64,000 nt of DNA from Thermogemmatispora carboxidivorans (GTDB lineage Bacteria > Chloroflexota > Ktedonobacteria > Ktedonobacterales > Ktedonobacteraceae): NCBI RefSeq assembly GCF_000702505.1, contig NZ_JNIM01000001.1, positions 1,550,001 through 1,614,000 on the forward strand, given 5' to 3'. Numbering within the stretch: position 1 is the first letter of the stretch; the number at the start of each line of letters is the position of its first letter. Positions 30,267-38,426 of this stretch are shown here, piece after piece. The position numbers and the translations under genes are program-made. The notes under the pieces were generated by a model that saw only the letters and a program-made list of their open reading frames with translations, was not told the origin of the DNA and searched no databases.

Positions 30267-31235
30267 ATGAAAGAGCAGCAAGAGAACACCCCTATCAATG
30301 CAGCAGATATGCTGCCCGCCACCACGCACATCGGCCTGGTTGCCCTGACGGTAGCCGATCTGGAGCGGGAACGGCGTTTCTACGAAGAGGTCCTTGGTTT
30401 TCAGCTGATTGACCGAAGTGAGCGGCAGATCTGGCTAGGAGCGGCAGATCTGGCAGGTCAGACAGAAGAGCCGACCATGAAGAAACAGCCGCTGCTGCTC
30501 TTGATTGAGCAGGCTGAGGCCCCGCGATCGCCGTCCTGGAGCACTGGCCTCTACCACTTCGCTATTCTGCTCCCCTCGCGACCAGCCTTAGCGCGCTCGC
30601 TGGCTCAGCTAGCGGCCAGCCGTTACCCCCTGGGGGGCTATGCGGATCACCTTGTCAGTGAGGCGCTCTATCTCTCCGATCCTGAAGGCAACGGCATCGA
30701 AATCTATCGTGATCGTCCTCGCGAAACCTGGCGTTGGCAGAGCGGGCAGGTGGCGATGGCCACCGATCCCATTGATGTAAGGGCCATGCTTACTGAAGGG
30801 CGAGCAGAGTTAGAGAGGCAGCCCTGGAGAGGACTGCCGGCTGGCACCACCATTGGTCATGTGCACCTGCGCGTGGCTGACCTGCGCCAGGCGGAGCACT
30901 TCTATCATCAACTCCTCGGCTTTGCGATTACCGCGCGCATGCCTGGGGCGCTCTTCGTCTCGGCAGGCGGCTACCATCATCACCTTGGCCTGAATACCTG
31001 GGAGAGTCGTGGGGCGCCCCCACCGCCTGAAGGGAGCCTGGGCTTGCGTCTCTTCTCCATTGAACTGCCGGCCCAGCAGGATGTCGAACGTATCTCCGAG
31101 CGCCTAGAGCTGGCGCGCTGGCCCTTTGTATCTCACAAGGAGACGATCGCTGTCCGCGATCCCTGGAATCATCTTTTACTGTTCATGCCAGAAGGAAAGC
31201 GTCAGCCTGACGAGCTGCAGGGCTGGCTTTCCTAA
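30267..31235 (+). CDS. VOC superfamily protein, CatE/glyoxalase-like, two domains
   Basis: 322 residues with two vicinal-oxygen-chelate modules. The first begins THIGLVALTVADLERERRFYEEVLGFQLI and ends SDPEGNGIEIYRDRP. The second begins IGHVHLRVADLRQAEHFYHQLLGF and ends with HHLGLNTW and RDPWNHLLLF. The family includes extradiol ring-cleavage (catechol 2,3-dioxygenase, CatE) and glyoxalase enzymes; likely metal ligands are the His and Glu of these motifs. No close Shine-Dalgarno precedes the ATG (AAAGGAGG is 35 bases upstream) and a stop codon precludes a longer frame. It is divergent from the alcohol dehydrogenase. Confidence 0.85.
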   Translation: MKEQQENTPINAADMLPATTHIGLVALTVADLERERRFYEEVLGFQLIDRSERQIWLGAADLAGQTEEPTMKKQPLLLLIEQAEAPRSPSWSTGLYHFAILLPSRPALARSLAQLAASRYPLGGYADHLVSEALYLSDPEGNGIEIYRDRPRETWRWQSGQVAMATDPIDVRAMLTEGRAELERQPWRGLPAGTTIGHVHLRVADLRQAEHFYHQLLGFAITARMPGALFVSAGGYHHHLGLNTWESRGAPPPPEGSLGLRLFSIELPAQQDVERISERLELARWPFVSHKETIAVRDPWNHLLLFMPEGKRQPDELQGWLS

Positions 31236-31564
31236 GCGCTCCTGGCCGGGTTGAGAGAGCCGGCGCGGCCCGCAGGAGTCCCCTGACCCGCCCTCGCCAG
31301 CGAACTTCGACCCAACACGTGGTAGTGCGCGCTGTGCTGTTCGCGGTGCCCTTGTGCGCTGTCCGGGCGTGACAGTGCCCAAAAGCCTGCCTAGGGGCTA
31401 GCAGTGATTAGCTGCTTGCAACGCTTCAGGCCGTTGCCACCTTCGTGTTCGCTACCGAAGATTCGCTCGCTACCAGCTAAGAAAGCTCTATATCCTGCGT
31501 GCCGTGCCCAAGGCTCTGTCTTTCTGGTTGGGTCTCTCTGCCAGTGAGAGAGGGACCCAGCTCC

Positions 31565-31592
31565 GCTCCGTCGGGAAACGGACCGACGGAGC
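31565..31592. terminator. Hairpin between convergent genes
   Basis: GCTCCGTCGG (31565-31574) pairs with CCGACGGAGC (31583-31592). A second stem (GGGTCTCTCT with AGAGAGGGACCC, 31530-31558) lies beside it. No T-run. The 31236-31600 spacer otherwise holds no gene. Confidence 0.35.
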
Positions 31593-31600
31593 ACTCTCGC

Positions 31601-32059
31601 TCATTCCAGCAGATCGACAGCCCAGTTTGTTGCCTGGATTGCCGTATCCAGCTCGCGGCGCTGGCGGGCGATGCGATCAAGCTGGCGGTAAATGGCTGCG
31701 GTGTCTACCGTTGGCAGCCGGCGGATCTCTGCCTGCCCATAGCGATCAAAGCGCTCGGAGGCTGTGGCTGCCAGATCGCTGAGGATGCTATGTTGCAGAT
31801 CAAGCACATCCCGCTCGGCCATTGCCTCGGTTAAGGTCCGACCATCCGGTAACCTGCTTTCCAGGTTGGTACGGTTGATGCGAACCATGAGCTGGCGGTA
31901 CTGCTGAAGAATCTCCTCGATCTCATGCAGCAGCGCCTCGGGCTTCTCGGGCGGTTGATCCCCTTCTTGAACGATTGCGCTCCTCGTGAGGCGATTGCGC
32001 AGTTGAGTGAGCTGCTTTTTCATGTCGGCGCGCAACACGAGCGCCTCTGCGAGCTTCAT
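31601..32059 (-). CDS. DIP1984 family protein
   Basis: 152 residues, predicted all-helical and highly charged. The N-terminus MKLAEALVLRADMKKQLTQLRNRL and the RIRNTN-like element (VRINRTNLESRLPDG) followed by LTEAMAERDVL are characteristic of DIP1984-family proteins. Function unknown. GGAAAGGA precedes the ATG; a promoter is seen at 32167-32195. Confidence 0.85.
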   Translation of the reverse strand: MKLAEALVLRADMKKQLTQLRNRLTRSAIVQEGDQPPEKPEALLHEIEEILQQYRQLMVRINRTNLESRLPDGRTLTEAMAERDVLDLQHSILSDLAATASERFDRYGQAEIRRLPTVDTAAIYRQLDRIARQRRELDTAIQATNWAVDLLE

Positions 32060-32166
32060 AGAAATTCCTTTCCTGCCAGCATCACACCTGAGATGAGCCT
32101 GTTCCTACCATGCTGGAGAGCGAGCGGTTCTAGCATACTGAAGTTGCGCTCGCTGATTACGCTGCT

Positions 32167-32195
32167 ATGATAGTATACAATTCTCTATCTGTCAA
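32167..32195 (-). promoter_or_regulatory. Promoter of the DIP1984-family gene
   Basis: Minus strand: TTGACA (32195-32190), 17 bp, TATCAT (32172-32167). Near-consensus -35; leader of about 100 bases. Confidence 0.6.
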
Positions 32196-32350
32196 TATGC
32201 TAAGCAAGCAGTATATTCTATGGAGGGAGAGCCAGAGTGATTACACATCTCTCTGCCGGGCCACTCTCTGAAAAGAGGCAAAGCGCTTTAGAGAGCGGCC
32301 AAAGGCAATAATGGGAGGAGGGCAAGAGAAGAAGGATGGTGGACGCGCGG

Positions 32351-33217
32351 CTAGCGAGTCAGATAGCCGGCATCGACGGGCAGGGTGCAGCCGGTTAAGT
32401 GGCGTGCCTCATCGGAAGCCAACCAGAGTACAGCGGCGCTGACATCCTCGGGTGGCAGCAGATTACGATCGCTAAAGAGATTCATCTGGTTCATCTGGCT
32501 GACCATATGCTCGTACGTAGCTTGAGGGCCGGGGCCGCCGGCGAAGAGGTCATAGAGTGCCTGGTTGAGGCACATGGAGGTAGCCACACTGGTAGGGCAG
32601 ACGGCATTGACATTGATATTATAGGGGGCCAGCTCGCGTGCCAGGGTCTTTACCAGTCCGATGACACCGTGCTTGGCGGCCACATAGTGGGCCAGGTGAT
32701 CCATTCCCTTAAAGCTAGCAGTTGAGCCGATGCAGATAATCTTCCCCTGGCGCCGCTCCAGCATCTGAGGAATAGCCACCTTGCAGGTAATCCAGACCCC
32801 CTTGAGATCGACATTGACAGTCTCGTCCCACTGCTCTTCGGTCATTTGCCAGCTTAAAGCGAAGGAGTAGAGGCCGGCATTGGCTACCACCACATCGATC
32901 GGTCCCAGCTCGCGGCGAGCGCGTTCGGCCAGGGCCTCCATAGCCGGGAGGTTCGTCACATCCACCTGAGCGGCGATCACTGGGCGTCCCAGGGCTGCGA
33001 TCTCCCTGGCCACAGTAGCCAGTTCCTCGGGCTGAGCCAGCGGATAAGGGACGGTGCGATATTGGCGGCAGGCATCGCAGATCACCAAGCGGGCCCCTTC
33101 GCGGGCAAAAGCCAGAGCATGCGCGCGACCCTGGCCGCGCGCTGCACCGGTGATCAGGACTACGCGATCAGCAAAGCGCCCTCCAGCTGTCGGGCTAGTA
33201 GACTCCGCAGATGCCAT
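32351..33217 (-). CDS. Mycofactocin-coupled SDR family oxidoreductase
   Basis: Classical short-chain dehydrogenase of 288 residues, oxidising an alcohol with tightly bound NAD. Cofactor motif TGAARGQGRAHALAFAREGA, then VVVANAGLY, the catalytic Ser of CIGSTASFKG and YVAAKHG. The family signature of mycofactocin-coupled SDRs is seen in the extended insert after the second strand (CDACRQYRTVPYPLAQPEEL) and the C-terminal MNLFSDRNLLPPEDVSAAVLWLASDEARHLTG. The ATG lies inside mftA (23-bp overlap), and GAGGA in the mftA coding region serves as its RBS, so translation should be coupled to that of the precursor. Confidence 0.92.
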   Translation of the reverse strand: MASAESTSPTAGGRFADRVVLITGAARGQGRAHALAFAREGARLVICDACRQYRTVPYPLAQPEELATVAREIAALGRPVIAAQVDVTNLPAMEALAERARRELGPIDVVVANAGLYSFALSWQMTEEQWDETVNVDLKGVWITCKVAIPQMLERRQGKIICIGSTASFKGMDHLAHYVAAKHGVIGLVKTLARELAPYNINVNAVCPTSVATSMCLNQALYDLFAGGPGPQATYEHMVSQMNQMNLFSDRNLLPPEDVSAAVLWLASDEARHLTGCTLPVDAGYLTR

Positions 33218-33386
33218 CGATAGTAAAGTCCTCGATAATCAGCTCCTCTTCAAACTCCTCCTCGGCCTCAGCTCCTGTGGTCTGCTCATCCACCAGCGAA
33301 GAGGGTTGCACTGGCTCTCTCTGGCTGTAGGCAGACGGTTCTTCTGCTTCTGGGAAGTTCCGATCATGCTCAAAAAGGGACTCCAT
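33195..33386 (-). CDS. mftA: Mycofactocin precursor peptide MftA
   Basis: 63-residue ribosomally made precursor. The acidic leader ends in EEELIIEDFTIDGICGVY; the C-terminal IDGxCGVY is the hallmark of MftA. MftC acts on the terminal Val-Tyr, which becomes the redox-active pyrrolidine-dione of mycofactocin. Most MftAs read IDGMCGVY; here Met is Ile. ATG at 33386 with AAGGAG eleven bases upstream; the frame is open further upstream but that part looks non-coding. It overlaps the start of the coupled SDR. It is separated from mftB by a penicillin-binding protein gene and lies on the opposite strand to mftBC. Confidence 0.93.
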   Translation of the reverse strand: MESLFEHDRNFPEAEEPSAYSQREPVQPSSLVDEQTTGAEAEEEFEEELIIEDFTIDGICGVY

Positions 33387-33427
33387 ACCTGCTCTTGCTC
33401 CTTCTTGGACTAGCCTGGCGAGGCAGC

Positions 33428-33647
33428 TGGTAATGGCCCCTCTGTGGCTTCCTGGCTGCCTCATGCCTGTCTTCTTCAAGGATACCATCCCTGGGGAGAG
33501 GCTGACAAGGCCAGGCTGGAGAGCGGCAGCTCGGTCCGCCCGAAGGGAGGGAGCGGGGCCATTACCACTGCTGTAAAGGCAGAGGCTCCACGTTGGATCG
33601 GGAGCCTCTGCGTGAAGCCCGATCCGGCCCGGGCCAACGTGGAGCCT
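33428..33647 (-). promoter_or_regulatory. Structured leader region upstream of mftA
   Basis: Two sets of inverted repeats lie between the PBP gene and mftA. First, AGGCTCCACGTTGG (33583-33596) with CCAACGTGGAGCCT (33634-33647), 14 bp. An alternative pairing of 33580-33589 with 33601-33610 (CAGAGGCTCC/GGAGCCTCTG) excludes it. Second, TGGTAATGGCCCC (33428-33440) with GGGGCCATTACCA (33555-33567), 13 bp. No T-run terminator follows. It could be an attenuator-like switch, an mRNA stabiliser or the PBP 3' end. Confidence 0.5.
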
Positions 33648-33694
33648 GGAGTCTGACAAAATCAGCCAGAAATCCGGCCAGATCAAAGGAGGTG

Positions 33695-35329
33695 CTAGGT
33701 CCACAGTCCATGTTGTGTGCAGTACGGGACCGAGGGATCGGCGGGAGCTGGCTGCTGCAGCTTCAAGACGCTGGTATAAATGTCGTTATACATGGCCGCC
33801 ACTGCGGGACCATTGACGTTAGCGCCCTCGCCACCATTCTCGCGCATGCTCACGATCGTCAGGCGCGGGTCCTGGTAAGGAGCCTGGGTCATCAGCCAGC
33901 CGTGGGCACCCTTACCGCCGCCGACCTGGCCGGTGCCGGTCTTCGCGATAATGTTCCAGGGGGAGCTATAGAGTTCAGGAATCACCGATCCTGAACCGCA
34001 GCGCACCACGCCATACATCGCTTCACGGGCAGCGCTGGCTGTTTGCTCCGAGATCGGTGTACTCAGGGTCTGAGATGACATTGACTTAATGATCGTGCCG
34101 TCCGGAGCCTGGATGCGCGAGACCAGCATCGGACGCATCAGCTGACCGTTGTTGGCGATCGCATCGTCGATCAGCGAGATGAGCATTGGCGTCACGAGGT
34201 CGACCCCCTGGCCGAAAGAGTTTTCGGCCAGCAAATTCGAGGGCAGCTGTCCATTAGCTGGGAGGACCGAGCTACGAGCCACTGGCAGGTCGAAGGGGAT
34301 GTCCTGGCCTACATAAAAACGTTTATTGTATTCCAGCCAGGTATCTGCCCCGAGCTTAGCGCCGATAACGGCGAACATCACGTTATCCGAGTGAGAGAAG
34401 CCCATATTCATACTCACCGGGAACGTGCGCGCGTAGCTGGCACGGTAGATGTTGCTCAGCTGGGGGTTGAAGACCTCGCCGCCGATCGTCACCGGTCCGA
34501 CTGCATGCTGGTAGTCAAACGAAGGCGTATTCAACTGGTACGTGCCGGTATCCAGCGCCGCCAGCAAGGTCATTGCCTTGTATACCGAACCAGGCACGTA
34601 CTGGCCCTGGAGGGGACGCTCTAGGAGCGGCGCATCTGGATTGCGCAGGAGCTGGTTATAGTAGGCCAGGTCGCCGGCGGCCACGCGATTGCTATCGTAG
34701 GTTGGGCGCGTCACCATCGCCAGAATCTCGCCTGTGTGGGGATCGGTGACGATCACCGCGCCACGGTTAGTGGCAAAAACGTTCTCGTTATCGATCTTGA
34801 GTTCCGGCACTGCCGGGTTATAGCTCGGTGCGTACTTATCGAAATCGCGCTCGACAATCTTCTGAATGCGCGTATCGATGGTCAGATAGATGTTATCACC
34901 CACGGGAGGGCGGTGTAGGATCAGGTTAAGGTTGTTCGTGAGTTCCGTTAAGCCGGCCCGCCCACTCAGGTAGTCGTCAAAGGCGTGCTCGACTCCTGTC
35001 GAGTTAAAGAGCGGGCTGATGTAGAAACCAATCAAGTTGGCGAGGGAGGGCATGCCATCCAGATAGTAGTGGCGCTGGTAGCCGCAGAGCGCTCCCTTAA
35101 AGGGGTTGTTGGGGTCAATCGGCTTGGACTCAGCCAGGAGCACCCCATTGCGGTCATAGATCTTGCCACGTACCGGAGCATGATCCTTCATGCACTGGCG
35201 AATATTATGAATATTCGACGTAACCTGTTGCGCAACTGCCACTTGCCAGTAGACCAGCCCAAGACTTAACCCGAGGAAGAGCACGATGAAGACCTGGTTG
35301 AGACGGCGTATGGCCGAATGGATATTCAT
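33695..35329 (-). CDS. Class B penicillin-binding protein (transpeptidase)
   Basis: Membrane-anchored peptidoglycan transpeptidase, 544 residues. One N-terminal helix (VFIVLFLGLSLGLVYWQVAVA), then the PBP dimerisation region beginning RGKIYDRNGVLLAES. The penicillin-binding domain contains the active Ser of PGSVYKAM, SHSDN as the SxN motif and AKTGTGQ as the KTG motif. This is the PbpA/FtsI-like elongation or division type. It lies between mftA and mftB but has its own promoter at 35431-35459, so it is probably an unrelated insertion into the mycofactocin region. Confidence 0.93.
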   Translation of the reverse strand: MNIHSAIRRLNQVFIVLFLGLSLGLVYWQVAVAQQVTSNIHNIRQCMKDHAPVRGKIYDRNGVLLAESKPIDPNNPFKGALCGYQRHYYLDGMPSLANLIGFYISPLFNSTGVEHAFDDYLSGRAGLTELTNNLNLILHRPPVGDNIYLTIDTRIQKIVERDFDKYAPSYNPAVPELKIDNENVFATNRGAVIVTDPHTGEILAMVTRPTYDSNRVAAGDLAYYNQLLRNPDAPLLERPLQGQYVPGSVYKAMTLLAALDTGTYQLNTPSFDYQHAVGPVTIGGEVFNPQLSNIYRASYARTFPVSMNMGFSHSDNVMFAVIGAKLGADTWLEYNKRFYVGQDIPFDLPVARSSVLPANGQLPSNLLAENSFGQGVDLVTPMLISLIDDAIANNGQLMRPMLVSRIQAPDGTIIKSMSSQTLSTPISEQTASAAREAMYGVVRCGSGSVIPELYSSPWNIIAKTGTGQVGGGKGAHGWLMTQAPYQDPRLTIVSMRENGGEGANVNGPAVAAMYNDIYTSVLKLQQPAPADPSVPYCTQHGLWT

Positions 35330-35430
35330 GACGTTCGATCCTTGCGTCTATCTCGAAACAGTTTTTGGTGCTCTCTTGCCTGTTGTGTCTCTTCTATCGA
35401 TCTTGCTTGCTGTTAGTGAAGATCCAGGCA

Positions 35431-35459
35431 AGTGTAGCACGCGGTCTCTTATCTGCCAA
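35431..35459 (-). promoter_or_regulatory. Promoter of the penicillin-binding protein gene
   Basis: Minus strand: TTGGCA (35459-35454), 17 bp, TACACT (35436-35431). Predicted start near 35424. Confidence 0.55.
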
Positions 35460-35541
35460 GTCTTTTAGCTAACAAAGGGGAGCCGTGGACGAGGTCTCTT
35501 GCACTCTCCCCTAGAGTATCTAACGCTTCGGAGCAGCGGCC

Positions 35542-35571
35542 TTGACGCTGGGATAGATCTCTGAGTATGCT
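35542..35571 (+). promoter_or_regulatory. Promoter of mftBC
   Basis: TTGACG (35542-35547), 18 bp, TATGCT (35566-35571). The stretch before the -10 (ATCTCTGAGTATGCT) is nearly the same as in the acyl-CoA ligase promoter at 41966-41994 (ATCTCTGGAGTATGCT). Just before the mftB RBS an 8-bp direct repeat (CTACCAGG twice, 35693-35708) and a CCTACC/GGTAGG stem could partly hide the Shine-Dalgarno. Confidence 0.55.
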
Positions 35572-35725
35572 TCCCCTGTATAGAGTACTCGCTATGCCGC
35601 TCGCGTACTGCGTGAACGGACTTGAGGCGGCGCGCTGGGAGCCACTGGTTTCCAGATCTTGCTGTAGACAAGCTGCCTATCTGCCTGACTACCTACCAGG
35701 CTACCAGGTAGGAGGAAGGACTGCT

Positions 35726-36055
35726 ATGACCATGACAGCACATTCGGCAGGCTACCGCTATCGTCTGCTACCCGAGGTCAAGATTCGGCGTGAGGCCTTT
35801 GGCGGCATCCTCTATAAGTATGGCTGTGCTGATCGAGGCTCGCTCTCATTCATCAACTCTCCTCGTCTGATTGAGCTGCTGCTCTTGGCACGAGAGCAGT
35901 TTGCGGGCGATCTCAGCGCTGCCATCGAACAGCAAGTCTCTTCGGCAGCAGCCAAAGCCCACCTCTCTGCGGCACTCGCTGAGCTGCTGAAACGCGGCTA
36001 TCTAGAGGCCGAGGTACTGGCCGAGCCAGTGCCTGACGAGACAGAGACGGAATAG
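35726..36055 (+). CDS. mftB: Mycofactocin system RRE protein MftB
   Basis: 109-residue PqqD-like RiPP recognition element that binds the MftA leader and presents it to MftC. Family features: RYRLLPEVKIRREAFGGILYKYG, LSFINSPRLIELL and a C-terminal winged-helix portion ending LAELLKRGYLEAE. ATG at 35726 preceded by TAGGAGGAAGGA, with a second ATG two codons on. mftC follows after 106 bp on the same strand. mftA is over 2 kb away and oppositely oriented, which is unlike the usual mftA-B-C order. Confidence 0.9.
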   Translation: MTMTAHSAGYRYRLLPEVKIRREAFGGILYKYGCADRGSLSFINSPRLIELLLLAREQFAGDLSAAIEQQVSSAAAKAHLSAALAELLKRGYLEAEVLAEPVPDETETE

Positions 36056-36161
36056 AGCGAGCAAGGCGCCGGTTATCTGAACCCCGGCCTGTCTCTCTAC
36101 GGCGGGCAGGATAGCCACAAGCAGCCGAGCGCAGCACTCGTAGAAGAAGGAGCAGAAGGGC

Positions 36162-37388
36162 ATGACCCAATTTGTACAGTTTCATGGGCGTCGTCGTGGG
36201 CGATGCGAGGGCCAGGGGCAACCTGCGCCTGGTGCTCTTCACCCGCTGGCCAAAGCTGCCTTTGCCGAAACCGGCAGCCCGCTCTCACCCGCGCGGACCA
36301 GTGGCTCGCAGCGCTTCCTGCAGGGAGGACTCTCGGCGCCCATTACGGTAACCTGGGAGATCACGGCAGCCTGCAATCTGACTTGCGTGCATTGCCTCTC
36401 ATCCTCCGGCAAGCGCCGTCCGCGTGAGCTGACGACAGAGCACGCCCTGGCAGTGGTCGATGAGCTGGCCGAGATGCAGGTCTTCCAGATCCACTTTGGC
36501 GGCGGCGAGCCGTTCATGTATCCGGGCATCTGGCGCGTGCTGGAGCGCTGCCGTGAGCGTGACCTGGTGATGTGCGTCAGCACGAATGGCACCCTGATCA
36601 CGCCTGAGCGCGCTCGCCGCCTGGCTGCTCTGGAGCCAATTTATTTTCAGGTCAGCCTGGACGGTGCCACCCCTGAGACCAATGATCGGATTCGTGGGCA
36701 AGACGCCTTTCGGCGAGCCATGCGTGGTCTGGAGCGTCTGGCTGCCGAGGGCCTGAGCTTAACCGTCAATAGTGTTCTGACGCGCTATAGCTTCCCCGAA
36801 TTGGATCGCCTCTATGAGATCGCCGGCAGCTTTGGGGCCAAACTGCGTGTGACACGTCTGCGCCCTTCTGGACGAGGGCGCGCGGTATGGGAAGAGCTAC
36901 ACCCCACCCGTGAGCAGTATCGCAGCTTTGTGGCCTGGCTGCGTGAGCATCCCGATGTGTTAACTGCTGACTCATTTTTCCACCTGAATGCCTTTGGCGA
37001 ACGCCTGGCGGGCCTGGATATGTGCGGCGCGGCGACTGCCACCTGCTGTATCTGTCCTGAAGGCGAGGTCTATCCCTGTGCCTTCTTTCAAACGCCCGAG
37101 TTTGAGGCCGGCAACTTACACGAACAGAGCTTTCGTGAGATCTGGCGGCACTCGCCGGTCTTTGCTTTCTACCGCCAGATGGGAGCCGGCTCCTGTGGCG
37201 GTTGCTCACGCTACGATCTTTGTCATGGTGGCTGTCCAGCTACCAAGTGGTTCGTCCAGCGCAGTCTGCAGGTGCGTGATCCCGAGTGCGTGCTCACTGA
37301 CGTCCCTCATCATCTGCCGCTCGCTTTGCAAGAGGCCTCGTGCTCGTCGCCAGCCAGATCAGAGTACGTTTTCCCGCAACAAGCATAG
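36162..37388 (+). CDS. mftC: Mycofactocin radical SAM maturase MftC
   Basis: Radical SAM/SPASM enzyme, 408 residues. It oxidatively decarboxylates the C-terminal Tyr of MftA and then forms the Val-Tyr C-C bond. The SAM [4Fe-4S] cluster ligands are Cys71, Cys75 and Cys78 (CNLTCVHC). The following LSSSGKRRPREL, QIHFGGGEPF, VSLDGATPETNDRIRG, VTRLRPSGRGRAVW and DSFFHLNAFG are close to mycobacterial MftC. The SPASM Cys cluster is at the C-terminus (CGAATATCCICPEGEVYPCAFF, then CGGCSRYDLCHGGCPATK). The N-terminal 55 residues are longer than usual and low complexity. AAGGAG precedes the ATG. Confidence 0.95.
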   Translation: MTQFVQFHGRRRGRCEGQGQPAPGALHPLAKAAFAETGSPLSPARTSGSQRFLQGGLSAPITVTWEITAACNLTCVHCLSSSGKRRPRELTTEHALAVVDELAEMQVFQIHFGGGEPFMYPGIWRVLERCRERDLVMCVSTNGTLITPERARRLAALEPIYFQVSLDGATPETNDRIRGQDAFRRAMRGLERLAAEGLSLTVNSVLTRYSFPELDRLYEIAGSFGAKLRVTRLRPSGRGRAVWEELHPTREQYRSFVAWLREHPDVLTADSFFHLNAFGERLAGLDMCGAATATCCICPEGEVYPCAFFQTPEFEAGNLHEQSFREIWRHSPVFAFYRQMGAGSCGGCSRYDLCHGGCPATKWFVQRSLQVRDPECVLTDVPHHLPLALQEASCSSPARSEYVFPQQA

Positions 37389-37592
37389 GGTAGGAAAAGA
37401 TAACAGTGGCGCTAGAGCAGCGAGAAGATCGTCAATAAACGAGCGCGCGAATCAAGTTCCTTAACGAAACGTCACTCGCAGGCAGCGGTGATCAGGCCGG
37501 GCACAGCTCGGGAATGGGCAGTACTGGAGCAGAGGGTAGACTGCCAGGCTGCTCCCTTTCCTCTTAATCGTTGCTGGCCTGCCGCTGCCTGC

Positions 37593-38414
37593 CTAGCGGC
37601 GTTCGAGGCTACGCAGAAATGTCAACACGGCGCGGTTGAAGGTCTCGGGGCGTTCGAGATTGAGCATGTGGCCTGCGCCGTGGATGACCACCTTCCTGGC
37701 ATCGATGATACCGGCTTCCAGGAGATCGGCCTGGGCTTGCATTTCCAGCGAGTCGGCATCGCCGATCAGGATCAGCGTCGGCTGACGGATATCGGCCAGG
37801 CGCTGCAAGGCGGGCGGCTTGAGTGGCTGTCTGGGTGCTGGATTCAGATAGTGCACAAAGCTGTAGTCGCGCAGCAGCTCGCGGTAGCGCTGAGCGGCCT
37901 CGGGATATTCGTCCTCCTGGGGCATTGTCGGGTCTTTGGCCCACAGCTCATAGAGCTGTTCCTTATCCCCGGCCCGTGCGGCGGCGGCGATGCGCGCTCC
38001 ACGCTCGCGTGTCTCCGGTGTATAGTTATCGTAGCCGCTGATGTTGGCGGCGGCCAGAATCAGGGCATCGACCATTTCGGGATAGGTCAGAGCGAAATCG
38101 ATGGCTACCCTGCCGCCCAGCGACAGACCCAGTAAGTAGGCGTGGTCGATGGCCAGATCGTTGAGAACATCGTAAAGATCGCGGACATCTGAGTACTCGA
38201 CGTTGCCCATTGCCGAGCGACCGAAGCCGCGCCGATCGTAGCGTACGACCTCGTAGTGCTGAGCAAACTCCATGAACTGCAGGTCCCAGGAGCGATGGTC
38301 AAGCAGCCCGCTGTGAAGCAAAACGAGCGGGTGCCCACGTCCAGCGACCTCGTAGTAGAGTCGGGTGCCGTGAGCTTCGATAAAGCCCCATTCAGGTTGC
38401 AGAGTTCCTGCCAT
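37593..38414 (-). CDS. Alpha/beta-fold hydrolase in the mftF operon
   Basis: 273 residues. Oxyanion HSGLLDHRSW region, nucleophile Ser in LLGLSLGGRVA, acid Asp in LILIGDADSLEM, His in VIHGAGHMLNLERPE. Related to 3-oxoadipate enol-lactonase-like and other small esterases; the substrate is unknown. It starts 12 bp after mftF ends on the same strand, so it is probably cotranscribed with mftF and the GxGYxYP gene. Confidence 0.9.
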   Translation of the reverse strand: MAGTLQPEWGFIEAHGTRLYYEVAGRGHPLVLLHSGLLDHRSWDLQFMEFAQHYEVVRYDRRGFGRSAMGNVEYSDVRDLYDVLNDLAIDHAYLLGLSLGGRVAIDFALTYPEMVDALILAAANISGYDNYTPETRERGARIAAAARAGDKEQLYELWAKDPTMPQEDEYPEAAQRYRELLRDYSFVHYLNPAPRQPLKPPALQRLADIRQPTLILIGDADSLEMQAQADLLEAGIIDARKVVIHGAGHMLNLERPETFNRAVLTFLRSLERR

Positions 38415-38426
38415 GCTCTATCTGCG

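Noticed and set aside
33428..33647. T-box or known riboswitch class upstream of mftA
   Set aside because: No T-box sequence (TGGNACCGCG) or other known riboswitch core was recognisable, so it is reported only as structured leader.
33195..33704. A 169-codon open frame covering mftA
   Set aside because: Only the last 63 codons have the MftA pattern and an RBS; the upstream part overlaps the structured leader and has non-coding codon use.
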